Translations under genes and position numbers: made by a program | The notes under the pieces: model-generated | What the model saw: the letters and a program-made list of their open reading frames with translations, nothing else | What the model was told of the DNA's origin: nothing | Databases searched by the model: none | Part shown: piece by piece, positions 25,464-36,963 of the stretch | Layout of the letters: each line of letters begins with the position of its first letter | Numbering within the stretch: position 1 is the first letter of the stretch | From: Stutzerimonas chloritidismutans AW-1 | GTDB taxonomy: Bacteria; Pseudomonadota; Gammaproteobacteria; Pseudomonadales; Pseudomonadaceae | Assembly (NCBI RefSeq): GCF_000495915.1 | Contig: NZ_AOFQ01000032.1 | Coordinates: 124,001 to 188,000, forward strand | DNA: 64,000 nucleotides | Direction of reading: 5' to 3'

Positions 25464-26384
25464 TCAGTCCGGCGACAGGCTCCACGGCAGGTCAGCGGAA
25501 AAGGCGTCGACCAAATAATCGATCATCACCCGGACCTTGGCCGGAGGACGTCTATCGGGCGGGTAGACCACGTGAATTCCACCAAGCTCGACGCACGGCT
25601 GATCCAGCTCGAGGGCGACCAGTTCACCGCTGCGCAACGCCTTGGCGACAATGAATTGCGGCTGGTAGATCACGCCCTGTCCACCGACCGCGGCGGCCAC
25701 CAGGGCTTCCCCATTGTTGGCGACCAGATCGCCGTTGACTGCGATCCGCACCTCGGCATTGCGACCGAACGGCCAGACCTTGCCCGCGGCGAGGCTCGCC
25801 AGGCTGTAGCCGAGACAGTTGTGCTGCCCCAGGTCGGCGACGCTGCGCGGCACGCCTCGCTCATCCAGATAGCGCGGCGCGGCACAGACCAACAATGGGG
25901 AATCGGCAAGCTGGCGGGCCTGCATGGGACTGTCCTGCAGCCTGCCAATGCGAACGGCCATGTCCCAGCCGCCATCGATCAGGTCGATCCGGCTGTCGGT
26001 CAGGCCGAGTTCCACTTTCACCGCGGGATGGCGACGGCTGAACTCCGGAATGAGCGGGGCGATGAATTGCGTGCCGAACGTCAGCGGCACATTCATGCGC
26101 AACAGCCCGGTGGCCTCGATCCGCTGCGACGCAACGCTGGCCTCGGCTTCCTCTATCTCCGGGAGGATGCGCTGGCAGGCCTCCAGATAGTTGCTGCCGG
26201 CCTCGGTCAGGCTCAGGCGACGGGTGCTGCGGTGGAACAACTTGACCCCGAGACGGGCCTCCAGCGCATCGACATGCTTGCTGGCCATCGCTGGCGACAT
26301 TTCCAGATGGCGCGCCGCCGCCGAGAGGCTGCCAGCCGTGGCAGCGCGGGCGAATACGCGCATGCCAGTGATTCTGTCGAGCAT
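25464..26384 (-). CDS. LysR-family transcriptional regulator
   Basis: The 306-aa LysR protein has a helix-turn-helix in residues 15-60 (AGSLSAAARHLEMSPAMASKHVDALEARLG) and a periplasmic-binding-like effector domain. It belongs to the AaeR/DmlR-like group with the N-terminus MLDRITGMRVFARAA. It is divergent from the dioxygenase gene with about 100 bp between, so it probably controls that gene and the cytochrome fusion behind it. The inducer is unknown. Confidence 0.88.
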   Translation of the reverse strand: MLDRITGMRVFARAATAGSLSAAARHLEMSPAMASKHVDALEARLGVKLFHRSTRRLSLTEAGSNYLEACQRILPEIEEAEASVASQRIEATGLLRMNVPLTFGTQFIAPLIPEFSRRHPAVKVELGLTDSRIDLIDGGWDMAVRIGRLQDSPMQARQLADSPLLVCAAPRYLDERGVPRSVADLGQHNCLGYSLASLAAGKVWPFGRNAEVRIAVNGDLVANNGEALVAAAVGGQGVIYQPQFIVAKALRSGELVALELDQPCVELGGIHVVYPPDRRPPAKVRVMIDYLVDAFSADLPWSLSPD

Positions 26385-26487
26385 CGCGGTTCCTACTCCT
26401 GGTTAAAACTGTGTGTTCTTTTTAGCAGGTTCTCTCACCGCCGAGTGTAGGTCATGCTTTGTCGCACGTCCTTCACGGAGTCCGCTG

Positions 26488-27312
26488 ATGATTGCCAGTG
26501 ATCCTGCAACTGATCGAACCATGCCGACGCTGTTCGTGCCGCATGGCGCCGGGCCTTGCTTCTTCATGGAGTGGAACCCGCCGACCGCCTGGAACGCCAT
26601 GGCTGATTTCCTCAGGGGCATCGCGGCGACACTGCCGGTGAAACCGACGGCCATCGTGCTGATTTCCGGGCACTGGCTGCAGCCGACGTTCAGCGTCACC
26701 AGCGCTGCGCGGCCGGCGTTGGTCTACGACTATCACGGCTTTCCGCCGCACACCTATGAGCTGCGCTATCCGGCTGCAGGTGAGCCGTGGCTGGCTGCGC
26801 GTATCGCCGGTCTGCTCGAAGACGCTTCGCTCGGTGGCCATGAGGACGCACAGCGCGGCTTCGACCACGGCATGTTCATCCCGCTGAAGCTGATGTTTCC
26901 CGACGCGGATATCCCGGTGGTGCAGCTTTCGCTGCGCAGCGACCTCGACCCGCAGGCACATATCGAGGCCGGTCGTGCCTTGCAGGGCTTGCGCAAGGAC
27001 GGGGTGCTGATCGTCGGCAGCGGCATGAGCTTTCACAACATGCGCGGCTACGGCGACCCGCGTTTCGCGCCGATCTCCGACGAGTTCGATCGCTGGCTGA
27101 GCGCCGCGGTCGAATCCGCGCCCGAGCAACGCGATCTCGCGCTGCAACGCTGGGAACAGGCGCCGTCGGCACGCCTCTGCCATCCGCCGCGCGCCGAGGA
27201 ACATCTGCTTCCGCTGCTGGTGGCGGCCGGCGCGGGTGGAGACTCCATCGGACGCAAGGTCTTCAGTGACCGCGTCATGCACACCATGCTGTCCGCCTAT
27301 CGCTTCGGCTGA
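26488..27312 (+). CDS. LigB-fold extradiol dioxygenase (DODA/YgiD type)
   Basis: The 274-aa protein starts at the ATG at 26488 (CGGAG upstream); the in-frame extension to 26413 has no ribosome site. It shows FVPHGAGPCFFME at the N-terminus, LISGHWLQPTFSV near residue 60, and RGFDHGMFIPLKLMFP near 130, giving the His metal ligands of class III extradiol dioxygenases. The family opens catecholic rings such as 4,5-DOPA, though many bacterial members have unknown substrates. It is divergent from a LysR gene and 29 bp upstream of a cytochrome b561 fusion, suggesting a small redox operon. Confidence 0.88.
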   Translation: MIASDPATDRTMPTLFVPHGAGPCFFMEWNPPTAWNAMADFLRGIAATLPVKPTAIVLISGHWLQPTFSVTSAARPALVYDYHGFPPHTYELRYPAAGEPWLAARIAGLLEDASLGGHEDAQRGFDHGMFIPLKLMFPDADIPVVQLSLRSDLDPQAHIEAGRALQGLRKDGVLIVGSGMSFHNMRGYGDPRFAPISDEFDRWLSAAVESAPEQRDLALQRWEQAPSARLCHPPRAEEHLLPLLVAAGAGGDSIGRKVFSDRVMHTMLSAYRFG

Positions 27313-27341
27313 CAGGGCAAATTTCTACAGGAGAACAAGCG

Positions 27342-28181
27342 ATGTATCGATCACATGCCCGTATCGCGGCCGAGAACCCGCAGCGGCTGATCAAGCGGCT
27401 TTGCAACCACTGGCGGCACAAGTTTCCCGTACAGCTGGACGAGCAGGGCGGGGTCATCGAGCTGCCGATCGGCCGCTGCGATCTGCGCGCCGTTGAGGGA
27501 TACCTGAACGCGCACCTGGAATCAGCCGATCAGGACAAGACGCAGCAGTTGCAGAAGGTTGTGGCCGATCACCTGGCGCGCATGGCGGGAGAAGAGCGCC
27601 TGCAGATCGACTGGCAATCCGAAGCGGGCCAGCCGCCCGGAGCCGCTGCGAACGCGAACACGGCGGTCGACTCCAGAAGTCGCTATGGTACGGTTTCGCG
27701 AACATTCCACTGGCTGATGGCACTGCTGATCGTCTGGCAGTTTCTCAAGCTGGGCGACCGCATCGCCGAAGGCGAGCACTGGGTTGGGCAGACCCTGGTG
27801 CCCTGGCATGTTTCCCTTGGCGCGGTGCTGCTGGTACTGGTGGTGCTGCGCATCGTCTGGGCGGCGAGCCAGCTCAAACAGCGCCCGCCGCACGACCCGG
27901 CCACAGCATGGCTGGTCAACGGCGGTCATCTGGCACTGTACGGCTGCATGTTGCTGATGCCGATCAGCGGTCTGCTGTATCTGATCGGCAATGGCTACGG
28001 GGTCAAGGTGTTCGGCCAGCAACTGGTGGAGAAAGGCCCGGAGATCGCCTGGGCCGCCTCGCTCGGCAGCGTGCATTCACCGCTGGCCTGGCTCACCGTT
28101 CTGCTGGTGCTCGGGCATATCGGCGCTGCGCTGTATCACCGCCTGGTCAAGCGCGACGACATCATGCAGCGCATGCTCTAG
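27342..28181 (+). CDS. DUF2218-cytochrome b561 fusion protein
   Basis: The 279-aa protein has two parts. Residues 1 to about 88 (MYRSHARIAAENPQRLIKRL through LQIDW) are a soluble DUF2218 domain. After a flexible Ala/Asn linker (about 95-110), a bacterial cytochrome b561 domain with four membrane helices follows. Heme-ligand candidates are His in TFHWLMALL, WHVSLGAVL and LGHIGAALYHRLV. Cytochrome b561 proteins shuttle electrons from quinol across the inner membrane, some acting on superoxide. It directly follows the dioxygenase gene. The two domains are usually separate genes, so this is a notable fusion; no frameshift is seen at the junction. Confidence 0.85.
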   Translation: MYRSHARIAAENPQRLIKRLCNHWRHKFPVQLDEQGGVIELPIGRCDLRAVEGYLNAHLESADQDKTQQLQKVVADHLARMAGEERLQIDWQSEAGQPPGAAANANTAVDSRSRYGTVSRTFHWLMALLIVWQFLKLGDRIAEGEHWVGQTLVPWHVSLGAVLLVLVVLRIVWAASQLKQRPPHDPATAWLVNGGHLALYGCMLLMPISGLLYLIGNGYGVKVFGQQLVEKGPEIAWAASLGSVHSPLAWLTVLLVLGHIGAALYHRLVKRDDIMQRML

Positions 28182-28190
28182 GCCCTGGCT

Positions 28191-29042
28191 TCACTGGCCG
28201 CTCAGCGCAAAGTTGGGCAGCGAGCTAACCGGCTGGTTGAAGCGGAAGGGGATCGACAACATCGAGCTGCCATAGGCCTTTTGCACCACGAAGTGCAGGT
28301 GTGGTCCGGTGCTGCGGCCGGTGTTGCCGGACTTGCCCAACAGCGTGCCGAGCTTGACCTGCTGCCCTGGCTTGACCCGCACCGATCCGCGGCTCAGATG
28401 CAGGTAGGCGCTGTGGGTGCCGTCCTCGTGTTCGATGCGCACGTAGTTGCCGGCCGGGTCGGGAAATCGGCCGCCCTGGCCGTTGCGAATCTTCACCACG
28501 GTGCCCGCCCGAGCCGCCACGATAGGGGTGTCGACAGGCATGGCGATATCCACCGCATAACGACCGCTCGGCGAGTTGTGGCTGAAGTCGCCGCCAGCGC
28601 CCTGGGAGATGCGGAACGGCCCGCCTTGCCACGGCAGCGCGTACGCCGGCCCTTCGACCGAAACCGAGTCAGGCTGATCCGGCTCCGGCGAGAACAGCAT
28701 CGCGTAGCTGAACGAATGCTTGAACATGATTGGCCCGCCGGCCTTGCGCTTGCTCAGGGTAGCCACGCGAACGCGGCTGTTGGCCGGTATGGTCTTGCGA
28801 ATCACCCCCTTGCCGACGCCGGCCACATTGACCATGCGCGTCAGCCGCAAGGTGACCTCGACCGGCACTTCCAGCGTGTTGCTGACGTCCATCGCCTTGC
28901 CGCTGCCGGCACGGTTGATGAACAGGCGCACCGAGCCCGGTTTATCGGCTTTTGCCTGGTTGTTGGCGGCCACGGCCGGCACCAGAGGTGCCAGCCCGAG
29001 CAGTAATAGAAAGGGATAAAAAAGCGGTCGCAGAGAGAGCAT
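28191..29042 (-). CDS. M23-family (LytM-like) cell-wall peptidase
   Basis: The 283-aa protein has a signal peptide (about residues 1-26, ending AVAA-N) and a beta-rich N-terminal part of about 120 residues. The C-terminal M23 domain has the metal site around GRYAVDIAMPVDTPI and TGPHLHFVVQKAYG. It is a probable peptidoglycan endopeptidase or activator in the periplasm. It is convergent with the b561 fusion, 9 bp between stops. The domain call is firm; which bonds it cuts is not. Confidence 0.88.
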   Translation of the reverse strand: MLSLRPLFYPFLLLLGLAPLVPAVAANNQAKADKPGSVRLFINRAGSGKAMDVSNTLEVPVEVTLRLTRMVNVAGVGKGVIRKTIPANSRVRVATLSKRKAGGPIMFKHSFSYAMLFSPEPDQPDSVSVEGPAYALPWQGGPFRISQGAGGDFSHNSPSGRYAVDIAMPVDTPIVAARAGTVVKIRNGQGGRFPDPAGNYVRIEHEDGTHSAYLHLSRGSVRVKPGQQVKLGTLLGKSGNTGRSTGPHLHFVVQKAYGSSMLSIPFRFNQPVSSLPNFALSGQ

Positions 29043-29481
29043 GACGTGTGATCCATCACGGAAAAGACAAGGCTGCCGGCGACGAGCAGAACGAATCCGT
29101 TGGGTTGGTTAGGGGGCCGCGCTGGTTTTGGGACTTGAGTCACGCGATGAGGTTCACTACCGCGTGTCGTTTTTTGCGCGTGGGCGCGGGACTAAGTCTG
29201 TGGCGGTACAGGAGCTTTGCGGTCGAGACCGCTCCCACATCCGTTATGGGCTTGGCGTGAGGTGGGAAGGGCGTCTATAGCTCGATTTCCGCGCGGCGAC
29301 ATTCAGGGACGCCAAGCCAGCCGTGCCACTGAACTGTTGAAGCACCGCTTCGCGGTCGAGGCCTGGCGGCCCCGCGCCCCAAAAACAAGTTGGTGTGGAA
29401 GGGGCAGCAGTGAATGCCAGGCACGCGGTCCCGGAGAAAGCCAGCATAAGTGCCCCGGCCACTGGGCCGAGGCGCCTTTGC
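29043..29481. other. Intergenic region with REP-like repeat
   Basis: This 439-bp gap separates the M23 peptidase start from the glgX stop. I see no convincing gene or T-tailed terminator. It contains the REP-like copy at 29221-29238 and related GC-rich fragments near 29345. Confidence 0.55.
29221..29238. repeat. REP-like fragment, copy 2
   Basis: GGTCGAGACCGCTCCCAC differs by one base from 21049-21066. Pseudomonas REP elements contain such gaccgctccca arms. It lies in a gene-free gap. Confidence 0.45.
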
Positions 29482-31632
<2,151 letters not shown>

Positions 31633-31730
31633 GAAATCTCCAAAGGCGGATTCCGGAAGGCATGCCGAGGCGAGTGTCGGCGCGGACGATCATTCGACCG
31701 ATCCGACGCCGACAAGATGCCTGCCGCCGG

Positions 31731-32084
31731 TCAGCTTTCCTTCTTCGCGCGCGGGGTGCGTGTTTTCTTGATGGTTTCGGGTGTACCGGCCTTGGCATCG
31801 GTGCCAGCCTTGGGTGCGGCACGGCTCGCGCGGGGCTTGGCAGCTGGCGCGTCCTTCGAATCCTTCACGTCCTTGGCTTTGGTCTTGGCTTTTGGCGTGG
31901 CGTCGGTGGGTTTGGTAGCGGTCTTGCGTGGACGACTGGCGGGCTTGGCATCGGCAGCGCCGTATTCGGCCTCGACCAGCTTGCGCGCCATTGCCCAATG
32001 GCGCTCATCTTCCCCTTCCGGGCAACCCTCGGATTGCCAGATCTGATAAGCGAACTCGCGGATACGTTGCTCTTCTGAACTCAT
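31731..32084 (-). CDS. DUF2934 protein with lysine-rich tail
   Basis: The 117-aa protein has a DUF2934 domain in residues 1 to about 40 (EEQRIREFAYQIWQSEGCPEG, then a WAMARKLVEAE helix). A disordered Lys/Ala/Pro-rich tail resembles histone-like or nucleic-acid-binding extensions. Its ATG overlaps the treY stop by 4 bp, so it is coupled to trehalose synthesis. The function is unknown. Similar small proteins sit beside treY in other pseudomonads (PA2161 position, from memory). Confidence 0.8.
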   Translation of the reverse strand: MSSEEQRIREFAYQIWQSEGCPEGEDERHWAMARKLVEAEYGAADAKPASRPRKTATKPTDATPKAKTKAKDVKDSKDAPAAKPRASRAAPKAGTDAKAGTPETIKKTRTPRAKKES

Positions 32085-34891
32085 TGTTGGGATTCTCCAT
32101 TTGCGGTCATAGACGTATGCAGGACGGCCACCGATAGTCCGTCCAGAACGCGCGCAACCTCTAGGCTGGCTTGTTGGGATGAGACTGTCGCTCCGTCGAA
32201 AAGTCGCTCGAATTCACTACCGTTTAGCGCCTCGGGCAGTGTGATCCGGGTGTCGCCCCAGCGCTGTGCCGGAATGCTCGGTACTCCACGATCCCCCAGC
32301 AGATCCGCTGCCAGCCGCGGTACGACGACTACCACCCACTCGCCTTCCAGCTCGCGGGCAAAGACCAGCAGCTGCTCGGCCTGCTCGCCAGAAACCGCTA
32401 GCGGCAGATAGCGGCCTTCGCTGAACAGCTGCGGGTGGCGTCGACGCAGCTGCAGTGTGCGGCGGATCACAGCTTGCTTGATGCGACCGTCGTGCCAGCT
32501 TTGCAGCAGCTCATCGAGCGAGGCCGCGCTGGCGAGGCTGTGCTGCCGTGCAGTGAAGTCCACCGGCCGCCGGTTGTCGGGATCGACCAGACTGAAGTCC
32601 CAGTACTCGGCACCCTGATAGAGGTCAGGCACGCCAGGGGTGGTCATGCGCAGCAGGCTTTGCACAAGGCTGTTCAACGCACCGGCAGGGGCCAGTTCGG
32701 CAGCGGCCGCAGCGATTTCGTCCCGTAATGGTGCACCTTCGTCGGTGAGTAGCAGGTACTCGACGTGCTGGCGGCAGGCGCTTTCGTAATCGCTGTTGGG
32801 GTCGCTCCAGGTGGTGCGCAGCTTGGCCTCGCGCAGGGCTTTCTCCTGCCATTGCAGGATGCGTGTGCAGTACTGCTCCATCGCAGCCTTGTCGTCGGCC
32901 CGCAGCTCCAGCGGCCAGCTGCCGAGCAGGATCTGGAACAGCATCAGCTCATCGCCGGGCGAGGGCGCCGCACCGTCGCCAAGCTGCTGGATGTGGCTGG
33001 CACTCATCTCGCGCCAGCGCCGCACCTTGCCGGCAAACCATTCGGCGCGCTCGCTGATCACAGCGATGCGCGCGCGGGTATCTTCGCCACGCTTATGGTC
33101 GTGGGTCGCGGTGGTCAGCATGTTGCGCGGGAAGTGCTCGGCGCGTTGCAGGCACTCGTCGTGGAATGCCTGCAATGGCGCGCTGAAGTGCTGTGGGTCG
33201 AAGCCGACATCGTTGCGCGACAGCAGAATGCCGGAGCGGTAGCAGGCGGTATCCTCCACGGCCTTTGCCGCAGCCGGTGAGGTCAGCTGCTGGAAGCGTG
33301 TGCAGGCGTAGCGACGAATCTTGCGCAGGCTACGCGGCAGTTGCCGCAGACTTTCACCGCCGAGCCAGCGCTGCAGATGCTCGAGCAACGGCCAGTCGGC
33401 TTCGCTCAAGGTCGTCTTCGCGCCGTCCAGCGCCTGCTGGAAGAACGGTTCATCGGCCTCGCGGCGGCCCGGCGCGGCAATGTAGGTGCGATACACCGGG
33501 AAGTGAATGATCAGCTCCAGCAGCGCGCGGCGAATCGCGCCGAGGGTGATGTCGCGGGTCATCACGTCGCCGCGGGCGACCTGCAAAAGCGACAGGGCGA
33601 CGGTTTCGAAGTCGCCCGCCAGCGGGCCGGTCAGCACCAGCTGGCGAGCCTGGCGAGCCTCTTCCATAAAATCGGTGGTGCGTCCGCTGGTCTCGCTCCA
33701 CAAGGAGCACAGAAGTGATTCGCCAGCCGGGTCATGTTGCAGCAGCGACACCTGATTCATGAATTCGTAACCGGTGGTGCCGTCCACGCCCCAGTCGTCA
33801 TGCAGCCGCTCGCCACCGGCGAGAATCTTCTCGACGTAGATCGGCACGTGATCCTGCACCGCGTCCTGCGGGCGCCCGGCATTCAGCCGATCGACACGCC
33901 GGCGCAGGCGTCGGCAATAGCCGCGCGGGTCGGCTAGCCCGTCGATATGGTCGATGCGCAGGCCGTCGACCAGGCCATCGCCGATCAGCTCGAAAATCTT
34001 GGCGTGGGTTTCCTCGAACACCACCGGACGTTCGACGCGCAGGCCGCCCAGCTCATTGATGTCGAAGAAGCGCCGCCAGTTGATGTCGTCACCCGCGGTC
34101 CGCCAGCTGGCCAGACGATAGTTCTGACGTTCCAGCAGGCTGTGCAGGCGGCGGAAGCCGTCATCGGTAGTGGAGTCGTAGCAGTTGAGCGCCTGCTCCA
34201 GCGCCTGGCGGGTGCTGGCGTCCTGGAGCTGCTCGGCGAGCTCGGTGCGTAGCAAGCGAGCGGCCTGGTACGGCGCGGGCTCGGTCTTCAGGGCATCGAA
34301 GTGCTGCGCCAGGGTACGCAGCTGCGGATGATCGGCGGCACGCAACACCTCGCCGTAGCTCGGCGGGGTGATCGGAAAACGGTGCTCGTAATGCTCGGCG
34401 TACAGCGAGCCGTTATCAACGTCCAGGCGCAGCTTCACGGTGCCCTGCTGCAGCGCCTCGCCGTAGTCGCTGCCAAGGAAGGGCACCAACAACTGGCCTT
34501 CGAGCAGGGGGTCCGGCGAATTCCACTCGATGTCGAAGAACTGCGCGTACGGGCTGCGGCGGCCCCACTCGAGTACGTCCAGCCACCAGGCGTTGCCCGA
34601 GCCACCGACCGCCATGTGGTTGGAGACGATATCGAGGATGAGCCCCATGCCCTTGCCGCGCAGGGCCTCCACCAGACGCTGCAACGCCGGTTCGCCGCCC
34701 AGTTCAGGGTTGATGCGGGTCGGGTCGATCACGTCATAGCCGTGCATGGAGCCGGGGCGGGCGGTCAGCAATGGGGACGCATAGATGTGGCTGATGCCGA
34801 GTTCCGCGAAGTAGTCGACCAGCGCGGTAGCGTCGTCGAGGGTGAAGTCGCGGTGAAACTGCAATCTCAGGGTTGCGGTTAGGTCTTTCAT
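32081..34891 (-). CDS. treY: Malto-oligosyltrehalose synthase TreY
   Basis: The 936-aa GH13_26 enzyme turns the reducing end of a maltodextrin into a trehalosyl unit. It opens with TLRLQFHRDFTLDDATALVDYFAELGISHI and ASPLLTARPGSMHGYDV. The nucleophile is Asp314 in LRIDHIDGLADP, followed by the acid/base region IYVEKILAGGERLHDDW. The C-terminal part has VPDLYQGAEYWDFSLVDPDNRRPVD. Overlaps of 4 bp join it to malQ upstream and DUF2934 downstream. TreZ, two genes upstream, completes trehalose release. Confidence 0.95.
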   Translation of the reverse strand: MKDLTATLRLQFHRDFTLDDATALVDYFAELGISHIYASPLLTARPGSMHGYDVIDPTRINPELGGEPALQRLVEALRGKGMGLILDIVSNHMAVGGSGNAWWLDVLEWGRRSPYAQFFDIEWNSPDPLLEGQLLVPFLGSDYGEALQQGTVKLRLDVDNGSLYAEHYEHRFPITPPSYGEVLRAADHPQLRTLAQHFDALKTEPAPYQAARLLRTELAEQLQDASTRQALEQALNCYDSTTDDGFRRLHSLLERQNYRLASWRTAGDDINWRRFFDINELGGLRVERPVVFEETHAKIFELIGDGLVDGLRIDHIDGLADPRGYCRRLRRRVDRLNAGRPQDAVQDHVPIYVEKILAGGERLHDDWGVDGTTGYEFMNQVSLLQHDPAGESLLCSLWSETSGRTTDFMEEARQARQLVLTGPLAGDFETVALSLLQVARGDVMTRDITLGAIRRALLELIIHFPVYRTYIAAPGRREADEPFFQQALDGAKTTLSEADWPLLEHLQRWLGGESLRQLPRSLRKIRRYACTRFQQLTSPAAAKAVEDTACYRSGILLSRNDVGFDPQHFSAPLQAFHDECLQRAEHFPRNMLTTATHDHKRGEDTRARIAVISERAEWFAGKVRRWREMSASHIQQLGDGAAPSPGDELMLFQILLGSWPLELRADDKAAMEQYCTRILQWQEKALREAKLRTTWSDPNSDYESACRQHVEYLLLTDEGAPLRDEIAAAAAELAPAGALNSLVQSLLRMTTPGVPDLYQGAEYWDFSLVDPDNRRPVDFTARQHSLASAASLDELLQSWHDGRIKQAVIRRTLQLRRRHPQLFSEGRYLPLAVSGEQAEQLLVFARELEGEWVVVVVPRLAADLLGDRGVPSIPAQRWGDTRITLPEALNGSEFERLFDGATVSSQQASLEVARVLDGLSVAVLHTSMTANGESQQ

Positions 34892-36963
34892 CGATGCGCA
34901 GCTCCACGATGGTTACGACGGGCCTGCGCAAAGGACGCCAGCCGACGGCTACTGGCCGGGCTGTCGAGCAATGTTGCACTGTCGCCGGGATAACGGCGAC
35001 GCCAGTTGGGATGGGTTTCGACGATGCCGGGCATGTTGGTCTGTTCTTCCAGACCGAGCGCATCTTCCACCGGAACCAGTACCAGCGGCGCGGGGGTGTG
35101 CGCCAGGAAGCAAATGGCGGCATCGACCGCCTCCTCGGCGTTCAGCAGCACGTCCGGGTTCTTGCCGCTGTACTCACACAATGCGCGATTCAGCCCTGCG
35201 CGTTCTTTCTCACGCGCTTGCCACTGGGCATCACGGTCCGATTCGGGCACCTGGCCGACCTTGATGCGCCAGTCGATATCGTGACCGTGCCACCAGCCCG
35301 TCAGGGTCGGGATATCGTGAGTGGTACTGGTTGCCAGCGCCTGCGCCGGGTACTGGGCAGGGGTCTGGAAATGGCCGTCGTGCTGTTCGAAGAGCAGCAC
35401 CCGCATACCGAGGATTCCCCGTGCCGCGAGTACGTCACGCAGGCCGTGGGGAATGGTGCCGAGGTCTTCGCCGAGGATCACCGCCTGGTGGCGCCAGGCC
35501 TCGAGGCAGAGCAGGCGCAGCATGTCGTCGAAGGGGAAGTTGAGGTACACGCCGCGCTTCGGGTCGGCACCGGCGGGTACAACCCAGAGACGCTTCAGGC
35601 CCAGCACGTGGTCGATACGCATGCCGCCGGCATGGGCGAGGTTGGCCCGCAGCATTTCGATATAGGCGCGAAAGCCGTTCTGCCGCAGGCCCCAGGGCGA
35701 GAAAGCGGAAATGCCCCAGTTCTGGCCATCGCGATTCATGATGTCCGGCGGCGCGCCAACACTCAGCGATGCCAACAGCTCGGCCTGGCGGCTCCAGGCC
35801 TGACTGCCGCCGCCATCGGCGCCGACGGCGAGGTCGGAAATCAACCCGATGCGCATACCGGCGCTGCGCGCGGCGACCTGGGCACGTTCCAGGCCGCGGG
35901 CCATCAACCACTGGCCAAAGGCGTGGTAACTCACCTCATCGGCATGTTCGCGGGCAAAGGCCTCAACGGCCGGGCTGGAGGGATCGCGGTATTCGCTCGG
36001 CCAGTCGTTCCAGTGCTGCGTGTGACCGTCTGCGTCACGCAAATGAGTGTGCAGGGCTTCGAAGCGGCAGTGGTTTTCCAACGCCTCGCCACCGCTCGCG
36101 CGGAAGCTGTCGAAATCCACCTGCAGGGCGTTGCCACCCTTGCTGAAGTCGTCGAACAGCTGCCGCAACAGGCGATGCCGCGATTGCGCCACGGCCGGCC
36201 AGTCGATCAGCTCCAGGCGCTCGAGCCGTTTCAATTCCTCGCCTAACCCGCAAGTCTCGATGGCTTGGCGCAACGGCCGCTCACCAAGGATCGACCCGGG
36301 CGCGGCGTGCAGCACATTGAAGAACAGCCGGCTCGACGGCGAGTAAGGGCTGTACTGGTCGATATGCGCGCCGAACATGGCGTGCACCGGGCTGATTCCA
36401 AGCGCATCGGCTCCGTGGGCAGCGGCGTTGCTGACCAGCGCCTCCAGTGCCTGGGTGTCGCCCAGACCACCATCGTCCGCGCGGCGCAGCCCGTATAACT
36501 GCACCGTCAGGCCCCAGGCGTCCGCCCCGGCGATTTCGGCGACTGTGGGGCAGGAGAGCGGGGCGATAGCCACGGTCAGCTGATACTTGTCGATGGTCAG
36601 CCGGTAGTAGCCGGGCGTGTCGATGGCTGGCAGGCGTGCCTGGTTGTCGAGCGTGCCCTTCTGAACACCGCCATCTTCTGCCTGCAACTCGAAACGACTG
36701 GTCGCCGGAAAGTAGGCGGAAAGGTCCAGTGCAGCGTGCTGATCGCAGGTCAGCAGCGGCGGCACGCCGCCGTGGTTGTTCTTGTGCGCGAGAATCTCGA
36801 GGCTGGCTTCGATATCTGCATCGGTTTCCGCCGCCAGCCCGAGGCAGGTCAGCACGTCGCGCAGTACGGCCGGCTCGACCCGTTGTTCGCGGTTGTCGGC
36901 ATCGACCCAGTCGATGGAGAGCCCGGCGGCTTCCGCCAGGCGGATCAGGGATTCGTCGCTCAT
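34888..36963 (-). CDS. malQ: 4-alpha-glucanotransferase MalQ
   Basis: The 691-aa GH77 amylomaltase has an N-terminal extension of about 150 residues typical of the gammaproteobacterial type. The catalytic core has the nucleophile Asp451 in MRIDHVLGLKRLW, the acid/base Glu499 in ILGEDLGTIPHG, and TTHDIPTLTGWWHG. It rearranges maltodextrins, lengthening short chains so that TreY (which needs longer chains) or GlgE products can be recycled. It is flanked by treZ and treY with 4-bp overlaps on both sides. Confidence 0.95.
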   Translation of the reverse strand: MSDESLIRLAEAAGLSIDWVDADNREQRVEPAVLRDVLTCLGLAAETDADIEASLEILAHKNNHGGVPPLLTCDQHAALDLSAYFPATSRFELQAEDGGVQKGTLDNQARLPAIDTPGYYRLTIDKYQLTVAIAPLSCPTVAEIAGADAWGLTVQLYGLRRADDGGLGDTQALEALVSNAAAHGADALGISPVHAMFGAHIDQYSPYSPSSRLFFNVLHAAPGSILGERPLRQAIETCGLGEELKRLERLELIDWPAVAQSRHRLLRQLFDDFSKGGNALQVDFDSFRASGGEALENHCRFEALHTHLRDADGHTQHWNDWPSEYRDPSSPAVEAFAREHADEVSYHAFGQWLMARGLERAQVAARSAGMRIGLISDLAVGADGGGSQAWSRQAELLASLSVGAPPDIMNRDGQNWGISAFSPWGLRQNGFRAYIEMLRANLAHAGGMRIDHVLGLKRLWVVPAGADPKRGVYLNFPFDDMLRLLCLEAWRHQAVILGEDLGTIPHGLRDVLAARGILGMRVLLFEQHDGHFQTPAQYPAQALATSTTHDIPTLTGWWHGHDIDWRIKVGQVPESDRDAQWQAREKERAGLNRALCEYSGKNPDVLLNAEEAVDAAICFLAHTPAPLVLVPVEDALGLEEQTNMPGIVETHPNWRRRYPGDSATLLDSPASSRRLASFAQARRNHRGAAHR

